A stretch of DNA of 64,000 nt from Streptomyces scopuliridis RB72. Its GTDB lineage: Bacteria > Actinomycetota > Actinomycetes > Streptomycetales > Streptomycetaceae. Positions 27,713-36,440 of this stretch are shown here, one piece after another. The position numbers were made by a program, and so were the translations under genes. Every line of letters starts with the position of its first letter. Positions within the stretch are counted from its first letter, which is position 1. The notes below the pieces were generated by a model. It had not been told where the DNA came from and ran no database searches. It saw nothing but the letters and a program-made list of their open reading frames with translations. Where the stretch lies: the NCBI RefSeq assembly GCF_000718095.1, contig NZ_JOEI01000001.1:248001-312000 (forward strand). The letters are read 5' to 3'.

Positions 27713-28117
27713 ATGACGTCGCACCAGACCATCCAGACAATGAAGCCCGCGACCGCGGCGAAGAAGCTGGGTGTGTACCTCGAAGCCACCCCCGCCGAGT
27801 TCCAGGAGGGTGTCGTCTCGCGCACCGAGCTGAACGCGCTGCAGGCCGATCCACCCCAGTGGCTGCTGGAACTGCGACGCAACGGCCCGCACCCCCGGCC
27901 GGTGGTGGCGGCGAAGCTGGGCGTCTCCATCTCGGGTCTCGCGCGCGGCGGAGTCACGGACGCCCTCACCACGGAGCAGATCGAGGCGCTGAAGAGCGAC
28001 AGCCCCGAGTGGCTGCGCCAGGAACGCGCCACCCAGGCCGAGGTCCGGAAGGAAGCGCTGCGCATCAAGGAGAAGAACGCGGAGCGAGGCGAGCAGCCCC
28101 ACCGTCCGCGCTCCTGA
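27713..28117 (+). CDS. DUF5997 family protein
   Basis: 134 residues, small and mostly helical. KPATAAKKLGVYLEATPAEF, then VSRTELNALQADPPQWLLEL and VAAKLGVSISGLARGGVTDA. The repeated KLGV plus following helix could be a divergent HTH, and family members are annotated only as DUF5997. It is divergent from the LysR-like protein. Its last 53 bases overlap the 3' end of the opposite-strand Gfo/Idh/MocA gene. Confidence 0.8.
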   Translation: MTSHQTIQTMKPATAAKKLGVYLEATPAEFQEGVVSRTELNALQADPPQWLLELRRNGPHPRPVVAAKLGVSISGLARGGVTDALTTEQIEALKSDSPEWLRQERATQAEVRKEALRIKEKNAERGEQPHRPRS

Positions 28118-29408
28118 CCCTCCCCACCGCCGCCGCGTCGTCGCGGACGTCGAGTTCGACCACCGTGCCGGTCACCCGGGCCTGTTCCGCCGCCCACACC
28201 ACGCGGTGGGTGGCGAGGCTCTCGGCGGCGTCGGAGAGCAGCAGGGACGCGTCGCCGGCGGCGACGGCGGTGAGGAAGGCGTCGGTCAGCGCCTCGTCCC
28301 CGCCTCCGTGGCCGTCCTCCGGGGAAGGCCCCGGACTCCCCGTCGCGCTCGTCCGTGTGTCGATCGTCTCCTCGGACCCGTCGCGAAAATCCACCAGCCG
28401 TAGTGTGCTTCCGTCGCCGTCGATGAAGCCGTGTGTGCCCAGCAGCCGGGTGCGGCGCTGTTCCATGGGGGTGAAGGCGCTCATGGTGAACGAACACGTG
28501 GCGCCGGAGTCGAACTCCATGCTGACCACCTGATGGTCGACCACATCGTTGTCGCACGCGTACACACAGCGGCCGTACGGCCCGGTGCGCAGCGCGTCCA
28601 GCACGCCTGTCTCGGTGTGGTCGTCGGTTACCGCAGACAGCGGCCAGAATTCCTGGTCCGGATCGCCGAGACAGCCCAGGTAGAGCCGCTTGGCCGAGTA
28701 TGGACAGCCGGTCTCCAGCGGGCAGTCGAGGCAGCGGGCGGTCGCGCCGGCCGGGGCGCCCTCGGGGCGGAAGTGCGTCAGACTGCCGAAGGAAGCGACC
28801 TTCCGTGGCGTACGTCCGAAGAGATGGACCAGCCAGTCGATGTCGTGGCAGGACTTGGTCAGCAGCATGGGGGCGGAGGTGTCCTGGCGGCGCCAGTTCC
28901 CCCGTACGAACGAATGGGCGTGGTGCCACCAGCCGACGGGCTCCAGATGCTGGACGCTGACCAGACCGCCGATGCGGCCACCGTCCAGCAGTCGCTTCAG
29001 CAGCCGGGTGTACGGCGTGTAGCGCAGTACATGGCAGACGGCCAGCAGGATGTCGTTGCGCCGCGCCGCGTCCGCGATCGCCGTGGCCTCGTCCTCGCCG
29101 GTCGCCATCGGCTTCTCCAGCAGAAGGTGATAGCCGAGATCGGCCAGTGCCACCGCCGGTTCGGTGTGCAGCCGGTCCTGGGTGGCGATGACGCAGGCGT
29201 CGGCCAGTCTGCCCGCCGCCGCCACCTCGCTCCAGTCCGCGTACACCCGCTCCGGCGGTACCCGGAACTCCTCCGCCGCCCGCGCCCGGCGCCGCGGGTC
29301 CGGCTCGGCCACCGCGACCACCTGTCCCGCTCCCGTGGCCAGGGCGCGCCGGGCGTAGGTCATTCCGCGGAGTCCGGCTCCGACGAGGACCATCGTCACC
29401 TGGGACAT
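28065..29408 (-). CDS. Gfo/Idh/MocA-family oxidoreductase
   Basis: 447 residues. N-terminal Rossmann fold (MVLVGAGLRGMTYARRALA; VVAVAEPDPRRR; LLLEKPMATGEDEA with the conserved EKP). The C-terminal alpha/beta domain has VRGNWRRQDTSAPMLLTKSC and HDIDWLVHLFG. A cysteine cluster CLDCPLETGCPYSAKRLYLG could bind metal. It oxidises or epimerises a sugar, or acts as an NAD-dependent glycosidase as GH109 relatives do; the sequence does not decide. It is the last gene of the ABC-kinase-GH4 operon, preceded by a 9-bp minisatellite, and its end overlaps DUF5997. Confidence 0.85.
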   Translation of the reverse strand: MSQVTMVLVGAGLRGMTYARRALATGAGQVVAVAEPDPRRRARAAEEFRVPPERVYADWSEVAAAGRLADACVIATQDRLHTEPAVALADLGYHLLLEKPMATGEDEATAIADAARRNDILLAVCHVLRYTPYTRLLKRLLDGGRIGGLVSVQHLEPVGWWHHAHSFVRGNWRRQDTSAPMLLTKSCHDIDWLVHLFGRTPRKVASFGSLTHFRPEGAPAGATARCLDCPLETGCPYSAKRLYLGCLGDPDQEFWPLSAVTDDHTETGVLDALRTGPYGRCVYACDNDVVDHQVVSMEFDSGATCSFTMSAFTPMEQRRTRLLGTHGFIDGDGSTLRLVDFRDGSEETIDTRTSATGSPGPSPEDGHGGGDEALTDAFLTAVAAGDASLLLSDAAESLATHRVVWAAEQARVTGTVVELDVRDDAAAVGRVRSADGGAARLAPRSSP

Positions 29409-29423
29409 GGGTTTCCCTTCCTT

Positions 29424-29486
29424 GAGTCCGTTGAGTCCGTTGAATCGGTCGGCTCGGTCGGCTCGATCGGCTCGGTTGAGTCCGTG
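29424..29486. repeat. minisatellite, seven 9-bp units
   Basis: Seven consecutive 9-base units of the type GAGTCCGTT / GGCTCGGTC, exactly in phase, in the 124-base gap between the GH4 stop and the Gfo/Idh/MocA start. The unit length is a multiple of three, and the repeat sits just upstream of the GGAAGGG ribosome site. It is prone to copy-number change. Confidence 0.85.
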
Positions 29487-29532
29487 AGCCCGAGCCCGGC
29501 GAGGGTGGGTACGGGGGCGGGCGCGAGGAGGG

Positions 29533-30861
29533 TCAGTGGCCGAGAGTGGTACGCAGCGACGGCTGGAGCAGATCCGCGTGCGCGCGCACCATGTCGTCGC
29601 ACAGGTCCCAGATGCGTTCGACGGGCAGGGCGGCCGCGGTGGCCGGGTCGGCCATGGCCGCCTGCCGGATGGAGCGCGGATCGTCCTCCAGCGCGGCCCG
29701 GACGACCAGTTCGTTCATGCTCAGATAGCCCCGGTTGAGCGCGGCGCACTGGGCGGGCAGCGAGCCGGCCCGGGTGGGCTGCACGCCCAGGGCGTCCACC
29801 AGACACGGCACTTCGACGGTGCCGGTCGACGGAAGATTGTCGATCAGCCCGTGGTTCGGGACGTTGCCGTAGACCGTGCGGGGCGTGCCGGTGGTGATGC
29901 TGTGGATGATCTGCGGGGCGTACTCCATGGTGCCCTCAACAGCCAGTGGGGCTCCGCAGGCAAGCGCGTCACGGGTCCGCTCGTACTCGGCGATGTTCTC
30001 GTCGACGATGCCGAGGTAGGCGCCGACGGGCAGGCGCAGCCGCTCGATCTCGCTGTCGTGGTGCAGGTACCAGGGGACGTATTCGGAGGAGTGCTCGCTG
30101 GTCTCGGTCGGGTAGTAGCCGAGGCGCCGGTACATGTCGACCCGTACCCGGCGCCGTAGCTCCGGGTTCTCCGCGACGAGGGCGTCCAGCCGCGGGTAGA
30201 GGTCGCTTCCCTGGTGCTCAAGACGCAGCACCCACGCCTGGTGGTTGACGCCGGCGGCCCGGTAGGTGACCTCCTCGTGCGGGACGCCCAGGAGGTCGGA
30301 GAGGTCGCGGATGGTCCAGTACACCGAGTGGCACAGGCCGACGACGCGGGTCAGCCCGGTGGCCCGGGTGAGGTACTGGACGTTCATCGCCATGGGGTTG
30401 GTGTAGTTGAGCAGCCAGGCGTCGGGGCAGACCTCGGCGATGTCCTCACCGAGTGACTTGAGCAGGGGGAAGGTGCGCAGCGCGCGGAAGATCCCGCCCA
30501 CGCCGAGGGTGTCCGCGATGGTCTGGCGCACGCCGTAACCGGCGGGGATGTCGAAGTCGGTACGGGTCGACGCGCGCATGCCGACCTGGACGATGTTGAT
30601 GACGAAGTCGGCGCCTTCGAGGGCCACGCGCCGCTCGGCGTGGGCGGTGATCCGGGGCGTGGTGCCGCTCGCCCCCGTCAGCCGGTCCGCGATGTGACGG
30701 GCGGCGCCGTGGGCCGTGGCGAGCCGTTCGGCGTCGATGTCGTGCAGGGCGATATGGGCGCCCTTGAGCTCCGGGAAAGCGAAGAGGTCCGCCAGCAGGC
30801 CCTGGGTGAATACGACGCTTCCCGCGCCGATGAATGCGATCTTCGGGGTGGTGATGGTCAT
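29533..30861 (-). CDS. glycoside hydrolase family 4 (alpha-galactosidase-like)
   Basis: 442 residues. NAD-binding start KIAFIGAGSVVFTQGLLADL; NYTNPMAMN near residue 155; Mn ligands Cys177-His178 in GLCHSVYWT and Asn206-His207 in GVNHQAW; GGIFRALRTFPLLKSLGEDI. GH4 enzymes cleave alpha-glycosides by NAD-dependent oxidation-elimination, and this subtype is closest in feel to MelA-type alpha-galactosidases. The ATG overlaps the kinase stop (TGATG). In context it probably hydrolyses imported alpha-linked oligosaccharides in the cytoplasm. Confidence 0.88.
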   Translation of the reverse strand: MTITTPKIAFIGAGSVVFTQGLLADLFAFPELKGAHIALHDIDAERLATAHGAARHIADRLTGASGTTPRITAHAERRVALEGADFVINIVQVGMRASTRTDFDIPAGYGVRQTIADTLGVGGIFRALRTFPLLKSLGEDIAEVCPDAWLLNYTNPMAMNVQYLTRATGLTRVVGLCHSVYWTIRDLSDLLGVPHEEVTYRAAGVNHQAWVLRLEHQGSDLYPRLDALVAENPELRRRVRVDMYRRLGYYPTETSEHSSEYVPWYLHHDSEIERLRLPVGAYLGIVDENIAEYERTRDALACGAPLAVEGTMEYAPQIIHSITTGTPRTVYGNVPNHGLIDNLPSTGTVEVPCLVDALGVQPTRAGSLPAQCAALNRGYLSMNELVVRAALEDDPRSIRQAAMADPATAAALPVERIWDLCDDMVRAHADLLQPSLRTTLGH

Positions 30862-31850
30862 CAGAGGTTCTTTCCGTTGCGGGCGAGGGCCGTTCGGGCC
30901 TCGTCCCAGGTGGGCTGGGCGGCGGTGCCGCCGTGCGCCCGGGTGGACAGAGCACCGCAGGCGGCGGCGAATGCGAGCGCCTCGGCGATGGACAGGCCGC
31001 GCAGGAACGCGGCGATGAAACCGGCGTCGAAACTGTCTCCCGCGCCGACGGTGTCCAGTGGCCGGGCGGGGATCGCGGGGGCGCGCAGCAGGGTGCGGCC
31101 GTCGTGTACGAGGGCGCCGTCGGCCCCGTTCTTGACCACGACCCGTGGCCCGAGGGCCGCGAGTGCACCGGCCGCCGCCTCCAGGGAATCCGCGGTGGCG
31201 AGCGAGCCGGCCGCGTCCGGGGAAGCGGCGGCGGACGCGAGGGCGAGCGCCTCCTGTGCGTTGGGCAGCAGGAAGTCGGTGACCGCGAGCGTCGCGTCGA
31301 TACGGCCGGGTGCCCACTCGCCGGAGGGGTCGTCATTGGTGTCGAGCGAGGTGGTGGCACCCTGCGCCCGTGCCGTGGCCAGCAGTTCGGGCAGCGCGTC
31401 GGCGAGTTCGGGCAGTAGGAAGTAGGAGGCGGCGTGCACATGCCGACTGCTGGTCAGCAGCGCCTCGGGGATGTCGTCGGGCCCGGTGGCGGAGAGGGTG
31501 CCGGGGGAGGTGAGGATCGTACGGTCGCCGTCCCCGCGCGTCACGACCACCGTGAGCGGTGTCGGCAGGCCGGGATCGACGCGCAGCGCGTCGGTGTTCA
31601 CGCCCCGGGCGTCCAGCGCCGTACGGACGAAACGCCCCGCGTCGTCGTCCCCGACGCGCCCGGCGAAGGCGACCTTCAGCCCGAGCCTGGCGGCTCCGCA
31701 CGCCATGATCGCGGCGGAGCCGCCGAGCGTGAGCAGGCCGGTGTCGACGAGCTGTTCACGCTGTCCGAAGGCGAGCGGCGCGTCGAGCGGTCCCAGAACG
31801 ATGTCGGGGTTGGCGTCCCCGATGACAAGCAGGTCGAAGGTGTGCGGCAT
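30861..31850 (-). CDS. PfkB-family sugar kinase
   Basis: 329 residues. N-terminal PfkB signature around LLTLGGSAAIMACGAARLGL and VAFAGRVGDDDAGRFV; C-terminal ATP/anion hole DTVGAGDSFDAGFIAAFLRG with the catalytic Asp. It phosphorylates a monosaccharide or derivative, likely the sugar released by the downstream GH4 enzyme. GGAAG precedes the ATG. It is coupled by TGATG to the GH4 gene and sits 95 bases after the second permease. Substrate unknown; galactose-, galactosamine- or tagatose-type sugars fit the locus. Confidence 0.88.
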   Translation of the reverse strand: MPHTFDLLVIGDANPDIVLGPLDAPLAFGQREQLVDTGLLTLGGSAAIMACGAARLGLKVAFAGRVGDDDAGRFVRTALDARGVNTDALRVDPGLPTPLTVVVTRGDGDRTILTSPGTLSATGPDDIPEALLTSSRHVHAASYFLLPELADALPELLATARAQGATTSLDTNDDPSGEWAPGRIDATLAVTDFLLPNAQEALALASAAASPDAAGSLATADSLEAAAGALAALGPRVVVKNGADGALVHDGRTLLRAPAIPARPLDTVGAGDSFDAGFIAAFLRGLSIAEALAFAAACGALSTRAHGGTAAQPTWDEARTALARNGKNL

Positions 31851-31945
31851 GCGGCTTCCCGTGATCGCGGCCCTGGCTACGCAGGTGTGGTGTGAGTGGT
31901 GGTGTGCGCGTGCGTGTGCGGTGTGTACGTGGGGCGGGACCGGAC

Positions 31946-32869
31946 TCAGCCCTTGAGACCGCTGGAGGTGATGGACTGGATGAAGGACTTCTGCGCGAAG
32001 AGGAAGGCGAGCAGCACCGGCAGAACGGTGATCACGTTGCCCGCCATGACCGCGGACCACTGGGTGTGATGCTGCCCCTGGAAGGTCGTCAAGCCGAGCT
32101 GCAGTGTGTACTGGGTGTCGTGATTGATGGCGATCAACGGCCAGGTCAGGTCGTTCCAGGTGGTCAGGAAGGTCAGGACCGCCACGGTGCTCAGGGCCGG
32201 TCGCGACAGCGGCAGCACGATGAGGAACAGCACCCGTAGCCGTGAACAGCCGTCGATCCAGGCCGCTTCCTCCAGCTCCCTGGGCAGGGAGAGGAAGAAC
32301 TGCCGCAGGAGGAACACGGCGAACGGTGTGACGAGCGACGGGACGATCAACGCGCCCAGTGTGTCGATGAGTCCGAGACGTTTCATGACCAGGAACGTGG
32401 GGATCATTGTCAGCTGGAACGGGATCGCCATCGTGGCCAGCATCAGGCCCAGCAGGACACGGGAGCCGGCGAACCGCATCCGGGCGAACGCGTAGCCGCC
32501 CAGGGAGCCGAGCAGCAGGTTGGACGCCACCGCGACCACCGAAACGATCAGCGAGTTGGCGAACCAGCGCGGGAACATCGCGTTGCCGAGCACATACCGG
32601 TAGCCGCCCAGATCGATCCCCGACGGCCACAGGGCCGGCGGGAAACGGTTGATCTCCGCGTTGCTCATCACGGAGCTGAGCAGCAGCCAGATCAGCGGGA
32701 TCGCGAAGATCAGCGTGAGGGGGGCGAGCAGCAGATGCCAGGGGCTGAACGGCAGCCACCGACGGCCTCGCGGAGGTCCGGCGGCCGGCCGGGCGGAAAC
32801 GGAAGCAGGAGAGGAGAGGGAGGAAGAGGAAGAGGAAGCGGAGGGAGAGGAAGCGGAGGTGGCCGTCAT
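31946..32869 (-). CDS. ABC sugar transporter permease, MalG type
   Basis: 307 residues from ATG 32869. The N-terminus is an unusual serine-rich run (SASSPSASSSSSSLSSPASV) before six membrane helices. The ABC permease EAA loop is EEAAWIDGCSRLRVLFLIVL. The ATG overlaps the stop of the other permease (ATGA) and has AGGAG upstream; the longer open frame to 33280 is antisense noise. It forms the importer channel with the MalF-type permease. Confidence 0.93.
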   Translation of the reverse strand: MTATSASSPSASSSSSSLSSPASVSARPAAGPPRGRRWLPFSPWHLLLAPLTLIFAIPLIWLLLSSVMSNAEINRFPPALWPSGIDLGGYRYVLGNAMFPRWFANSLIVSVVAVASNLLLGSLGGYAFARMRFAGSRVLLGLMLATMAIPFQLTMIPTFLVMKRLGLIDTLGALIVPSLVTPFAVFLLRQFFLSLPRELEEAAWIDGCSRLRVLFLIVLPLSRPALSTVAVLTFLTTWNDLTWPLIAINHDTQYTLQLGLTTFQGQHHTQWSAVMAGNVITVLPVLLAFLFAQKSFIQSITSSGLKG

Positions 32870-33906
32870 CGTGCGGCTCCTTCGAGGCGGTGGTTCTCGC
32901 GTCGGCCCCGTACGGCCCGCGTCACCCGCGGGACCGCGGCGATCAGGAGCAGCGCGAGCGCCAGCGCGTAGGCGGCCGCCGCGCCGTAACCGGCGGTGAA
33001 GTTCTTGAACGCCTGTTCCCAGATGAAGTAGACGATCACGGTGGTGGAGCCGAGCGGTCCGCCCTTGGTCGTCACGTACACCAGGTCGAAGACCTGGAGC
33101 GCGTTGATGGTCTGCCACAGCAGGAGGAACGCGATGACCGGTGCGAGCGCGGGGAGGATGACATGCCGCAGCAGGTGCCAACGCCCGGCGCCGTCCAGCC
33201 GCGCCGCCTCGATGAGGGACGGCGGCACATCCTGCAGCGCGGCGAGAGTGACCACCACGCAGAAGCCGGTGCCGCTCCACAACGAGATCGCCACCAGTAC
33301 GAGCAGGGCCTGTCCGGGGTCGGTGAGAAAGCCCTGCGCGGAGATGCCGAGCTTGTGCAGTACGGAGTTGGCCGCCCCGAACTCCGGGTCGAGGATAAAG
33401 GAGAACAGCACCCCCTGCGCCGTCGCCGAGATGACGAACGGCACGAAGATCAGTGTGCGGTACACACCCACCAGCCGAATCCGCTGGTTCAGTACGAGGG
33501 CGAGCAGCAGCCCCAGACCGATGCTCAGCGGTACGTACAGCGCCGTGTAGAGCAGTGTGTTGCGCACCGCCTGGCTGAAGTGCGGATCCCGCACCAGCGC
33601 GCGGTAGTTGCCGAGACCGACCCAGCGGCTGGGCGTGACCAGGTCGTCGGCCTGGAAGGACAGCAGCAGCGACCAGGCCACGGGTACGACGCTCAGACCG
33701 AGAATGATCAGGACCGAGGGCGAGACGAACGCCCAGGCGGTCGCGGACTCCCCGCGCAGGCGCCGCCGTGGAGCGCCCTGCCCCGGTCGCTTCCCAGCGG
33801 CGCTCGGCGCCGCGTCGCGGGTGTTGTCGTTGCTTGTGCGGGCGTTGTGGTCGTCGTGTGCGTGGCCGTGGTCCGGGAGCGTGAGCGGAGTGGGCAGGCG
33901 CGACAT
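32866..33906 (-). CDS. ABC sugar transporter permease, MalF type
   Basis: 346 residues. A His/Asp-rich cytoplasmic N-terminus (HGHAHDDHNAR) precedes six to seven helices. The EAA loop reads LIEAARLDGAGRWHLLRHVI. Helix content and YVTTKGGPLGSTTVIVYFIW match CUT1 family permeases that import di- or oligosaccharides. Its start is ten bases after the stop of the substrate-binding protein gene. No ATP-binding subunit gene is in the operon; CUT1 systems in Streptomyces commonly share MsiK. Confidence 0.93.
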   Translation of the reverse strand: MSRLPTPLTLPDHGHAHDDHNARTSNDNTRDAAPSAAGKRPGQGAPRRRLRGESATAWAFVSPSVLIILGLSVVPVAWSLLLSFQADDLVTPSRWVGLGNYRALVRDPHFSQAVRNTLLYTALYVPLSIGLGLLLALVLNQRIRLVGVYRTLIFVPFVISATAQGVLFSFILDPEFGAANSVLHKLGISAQGFLTDPGQALLVLVAISLWSGTGFCVVVTLAALQDVPPSLIEAARLDGAGRWHLLRHVILPALAPVIAFLLLWQTINALQVFDLVYVTTKGGPLGSTTVIVYFIWEQAFKNFTAGYGAAAAYALALALLLIAAVPRVTRAVRGRRENHRLEGAAR

Positions 33907-33916
33907 CGTATTCCTC

Positions 33917-35272
33917 TCAACGCGGGATGAGCAGAGCGGCGTTGGCCTCGTCCGCGCACGCGCGCAGGGCCTTGACGGGGGTACTCCTGCCGAGGAGTAC
34001 GGCGGCGATGGCCTGTCCGAGCGCCTGCGAGATCTGCGGATACGCCGGGTGCACGGGACGTACGCGCGCCGTATCCAGCGCCCGGGTGAACACCGGCAGC
34101 CCGTCGGTCCTGGCCTCCTGCGCTCGCCACGCGGGCAGGGCCTCCGTACTCCGGCTCAGCGGCAGGCTGCCGGCCATGACGTCCCAGCGCACATCCTGGG
34201 CCGGCCGCGACAGCCAGGTGACGAAGGTGAGAGCCGCCCGTACGCGCGCCGGACCGTTGTCGAACACGGTCCACGTGTCGGGTCCCGAGATGGTCATCGG
34301 CTTGCCGCTGTAGCTGGGCAGCGGCACCACGTGATAGTCGATCCTCGCCTGCTGGACGTCGGGCAGCTGCCACGGTCCGGTGACGGCCATGCCCATCCGG
34401 CCGGAGAGAAAGACCTGGTACATCTGCTCGCTGCCCGGCTTGGGGTCGATGTAGACGCTCTTGTCCTTCGCGAGCGCCGCCACCGTCTCCAGGGCCTGTA
34501 CCCCGACGTCAGCGAACCCGATCCGCTGTCCGTCCTCGCTGACGACATCGCCGCCCAGGTCCCACACCATCGGCCAGAGCCGCCACACCGTGTCCTCGTC
34601 ACCCACACCGGGCCAGCCGGTGCCGAACGTGCCACGTGCTGCGTCGGTCAGCTTCTTGGCCGTCGCCACGAACTCCGCCCAGGTCCAGCCCGGTTCGGGA
34701 AGGGGCAGGCCGGCGTCGCGGAAGAGTTTCTTGTTGCAGACCACGGCGAGCGAGTCGATCAGGGCGGGGGCCGCCCGTACCTGTCCGTTGAGTGTGACGG
34801 CCTCGCGGGCGGGAGCCCAGAAGTCGTTCCAGGGGAGGGGGCCGGAACGGACCGTATCGGTCAGATCCACCACGGACGGGCTGCGCGCGACGCTGGCCAG
34901 GTCCGAGCCGAAGACGTAGGCGATGTCGGGGAAGGAACCGGATGCGAGCGCCGCGGTGATCTTCTGCAGCATCGCGTCGGACAGCACGCCCCCGCCGGGA
35001 TCGACACGGATACCGGGATGGGTGCGGTTGAACTCCGTGACCAGTTTCTCGATCGCCTCGCGGCCGGTGTCCGTCTGTCCGTGCCAGAGCTCGACCGTGA
35101 CCCGTCCGTCGGCTCCGACGCCGTCGCCCGTGCCCATACCGCATCCGGGCAGGGCGGCCGTGGCGGCGGCGCCCAGCGTGAGACCGGTGCCCCGCCGCAG
35201 GACCGTACGGCGCGAGAGCCCGGCGGGAGTCCCGGGACCAGCGGTACCGGGAATGCGGTGTGCTGCGGCCAT
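33917..35272 (-). CDS. ABC sugar substrate-binding lipoprotein
   Basis: 451 residues. Tat-like RRTVLRRGTGLTLGAAA and lipobox LPGCG, then a CUT1-type binding protein: VELWHGQTDTGREAIEKLVT, EFNRTHPGIRV, FPDIAYVFGSDLASVA, GPWQLPDVQQARIDYHVVPL. It binds the oligosaccharide outside the membrane and delivers it to the two permeases downstream. It is the first gene of a six-gene leftward operon. Upstream, between it and the GH114 gene, a perfect hairpin (35396-35425) may be terminator or operator. Confidence 0.92.
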   Translation of the reverse strand: MAAAHRIPGTAGPGTPAGLSRRTVLRRGTGLTLGAAATAALPGCGMGTGDGVGADGRVTVELWHGQTDTGREAIEKLVTEFNRTHPGIRVDPGGGVLSDAMLQKITAALASGSFPDIAYVFGSDLASVARSPSVVDLTDTVRSGPLPWNDFWAPAREAVTLNGQVRAAPALIDSLAVVCNKKLFRDAGLPLPEPGWTWAEFVATAKKLTDAARGTFGTGWPGVGDEDTVWRLWPMVWDLGGDVVSEDGQRIGFADVGVQALETVAALAKDKSVYIDPKPGSEQMYQVFLSGRMGMAVTGPWQLPDVQQARIDYHVVPLPSYSGKPMTISGPDTWTVFDNGPARVRAALTFVTWLSRPAQDVRWDVMAGSLPLSRSTEALPAWRAQEARTDGLPVFTRALDTARVRPVHPAYPQISQALGQAIAAVLLGRSTPVKALRACADEANAALLIPR

Positions 35273-35395
35273 GTGAGCCCCCAGGGGAAAACGCGGCACG
35301 GGACGGTCACGCGGGGAGCGTCCCGGCACGGCGGGTGGTGTGCTGCGAGGTGATGGCGAAGGGTGCGCCGCGTGGGGGGCGGGGAGCGGCGGCTC

Positions 35396-35425
35396 GGTGC
35401 ACCCCAGCTGTGACCGGGGTGCACC
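35396..35425. terminator. perfect 10-bp hairpin between GH114 and ABC operon
   Basis: GGTGCACCCC and GGGGTGCACC enclose a 10-base loop. It lies 45 bases past the GH114 stop and 124 bases before the binding-protein start. Probably the GH114 terminator; an operator of the operon is the alternative. Confidence 0.6.
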
Positions 35426-35469
35426 GGGCCGGTCGGAACCGCTCGGCGGGGCTGATCGGACGGGCGGGT

Positions 35470-36288
35470 TCAGCAGGTCTTGCGGACGTACCCGCCGCTG
35501 CCGGGGGCGGTGACGTCGACGTCGCGCAGAACGACACTCAGCCGGTCACCGAAGCCCGCGCACGTCTCCTTGAAGTACTTCTCCTTGTACTCGATCACGA
35601 TGACGTTGTCGCCGAACCCCTCGGTGTAGTCACCGCACTCGTCCCACTCGCCGCACTCCTCCGCGACGGCGAAGTCGAGGCCCGTCTCCGCGTGGGCGGT
35701 GGAGAAGTTCGCGGTGTTCTTCTGCGCGATCGCCAGGCCCTTGGCGTGCGCGTGCGCGGAGAGCAGCTTGATGAACGCCTTGGCGTTGGCCTCGCTGATC
35801 TGGTCGAACCGGTCGAAGGTGTCGAGGTTGTCGGGCTCGACGGCGTTGAAGCCCTTGCTCGCGCAGGTGTCGATCCAGGAGTTCACCTTGGCTGCGATGC
35901 GCTGGCGCTTCGCGTCGGTACGGATGTCGAGAATGGCCTCACCCCAGCCGTCGTCGTAGACGATGTCGCCGCTCGCGTCCCGCAGCAGCAGATCGCCCCA
36001 CTCGCTCTCGGCTCCCGGCTGGGCCTGGAAGGCGTTGACATAACAGATGTTGTACAGGCCCGCCGCCGGTGAGGCGGTGTAGTCACGGCTGACGACCGTC
36101 ACTCCGGCGGGCGGTGTGTAGGGCTGGCCGATCTGGTAGTCGAAGTTGGCGTGTACCGGAGGGAGGGTCACGGCCTGGGCCGCCGCGCTCGCGGTGGAGG
36201 AGGCGAGCAACGGGGTGACCACCGCCGCCGCCATGGCCGCCGCGGCGGCAACGCACCGACGGGACCTGACACGGTTGATGATGGGCAT
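35470..36288 (-). CDS. secreted GH114 endo-alpha-1,4-polygalactosaminidase
   Basis: 272 residues with a Sec signal (RRCVAAAAAMAAAVVTPLLA, cleavage after ASA near residue 35). The mature part follows the GH114 pattern: NFDYQIGQPYTPP, ICYVNAFQAQPG, GFNAVEPDNLDTFDRFD (acidic active-site region), GLAIAQKNTANF, and EECGEWDECGDY. It is a TIM-barrel enzyme that cleaves alpha-1,4-linked galactosamine polymers. The ATG is preceded by GGAG eight bases upstream. It has its own promoter and lies upstream of an ABC-kinase-GH4 operon on the same strand, suggesting that it supplies the oligomers that operon imports. Confidence 0.85.
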   Translation of the reverse strand: MPIINRVRSRRCVAAAAAMAAAVVTPLLASSTASAAAQAVTLPPVHANFDYQIGQPYTPPAGVTVVSRDYTASPAAGLYNICYVNAFQAQPGAESEWGDLLLRDASGDIVYDDGWGEAILDIRTDAKRQRIAAKVNSWIDTCASKGFNAVEPDNLDTFDRFDQISEANAKAFIKLLSAHAHAKGLAIAQKNTANFSTAHAETGLDFAVAEECGEWDECGDYTEGFGDNVIVIEYKEKYFKETCAGFGDRLSVVLRDVDVTAPGSGGYVRKTC

Positions 36289-36440
36289 CTTGAGCTCCAG
36301 AAGATGGGGGGTACGTCCCCGCCTCGGACTCCGCGATCTCCGTGGGCGTCCTGGCGACTCAGTCCGGGCTGACGGTGCGTGGACCGCGTACCGGCTGGGC
36401 GTACCTCTGGCGCCGGGTGCTCAACTCTGGCGTTGCATGG

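Noticed and set aside
29421..29486. CTTGAGT as a HAIR (HspR) half site
   Set aside because: The matching ACTCAAG half is absent and the sequence is simply part of the 9-bp minisatellite.
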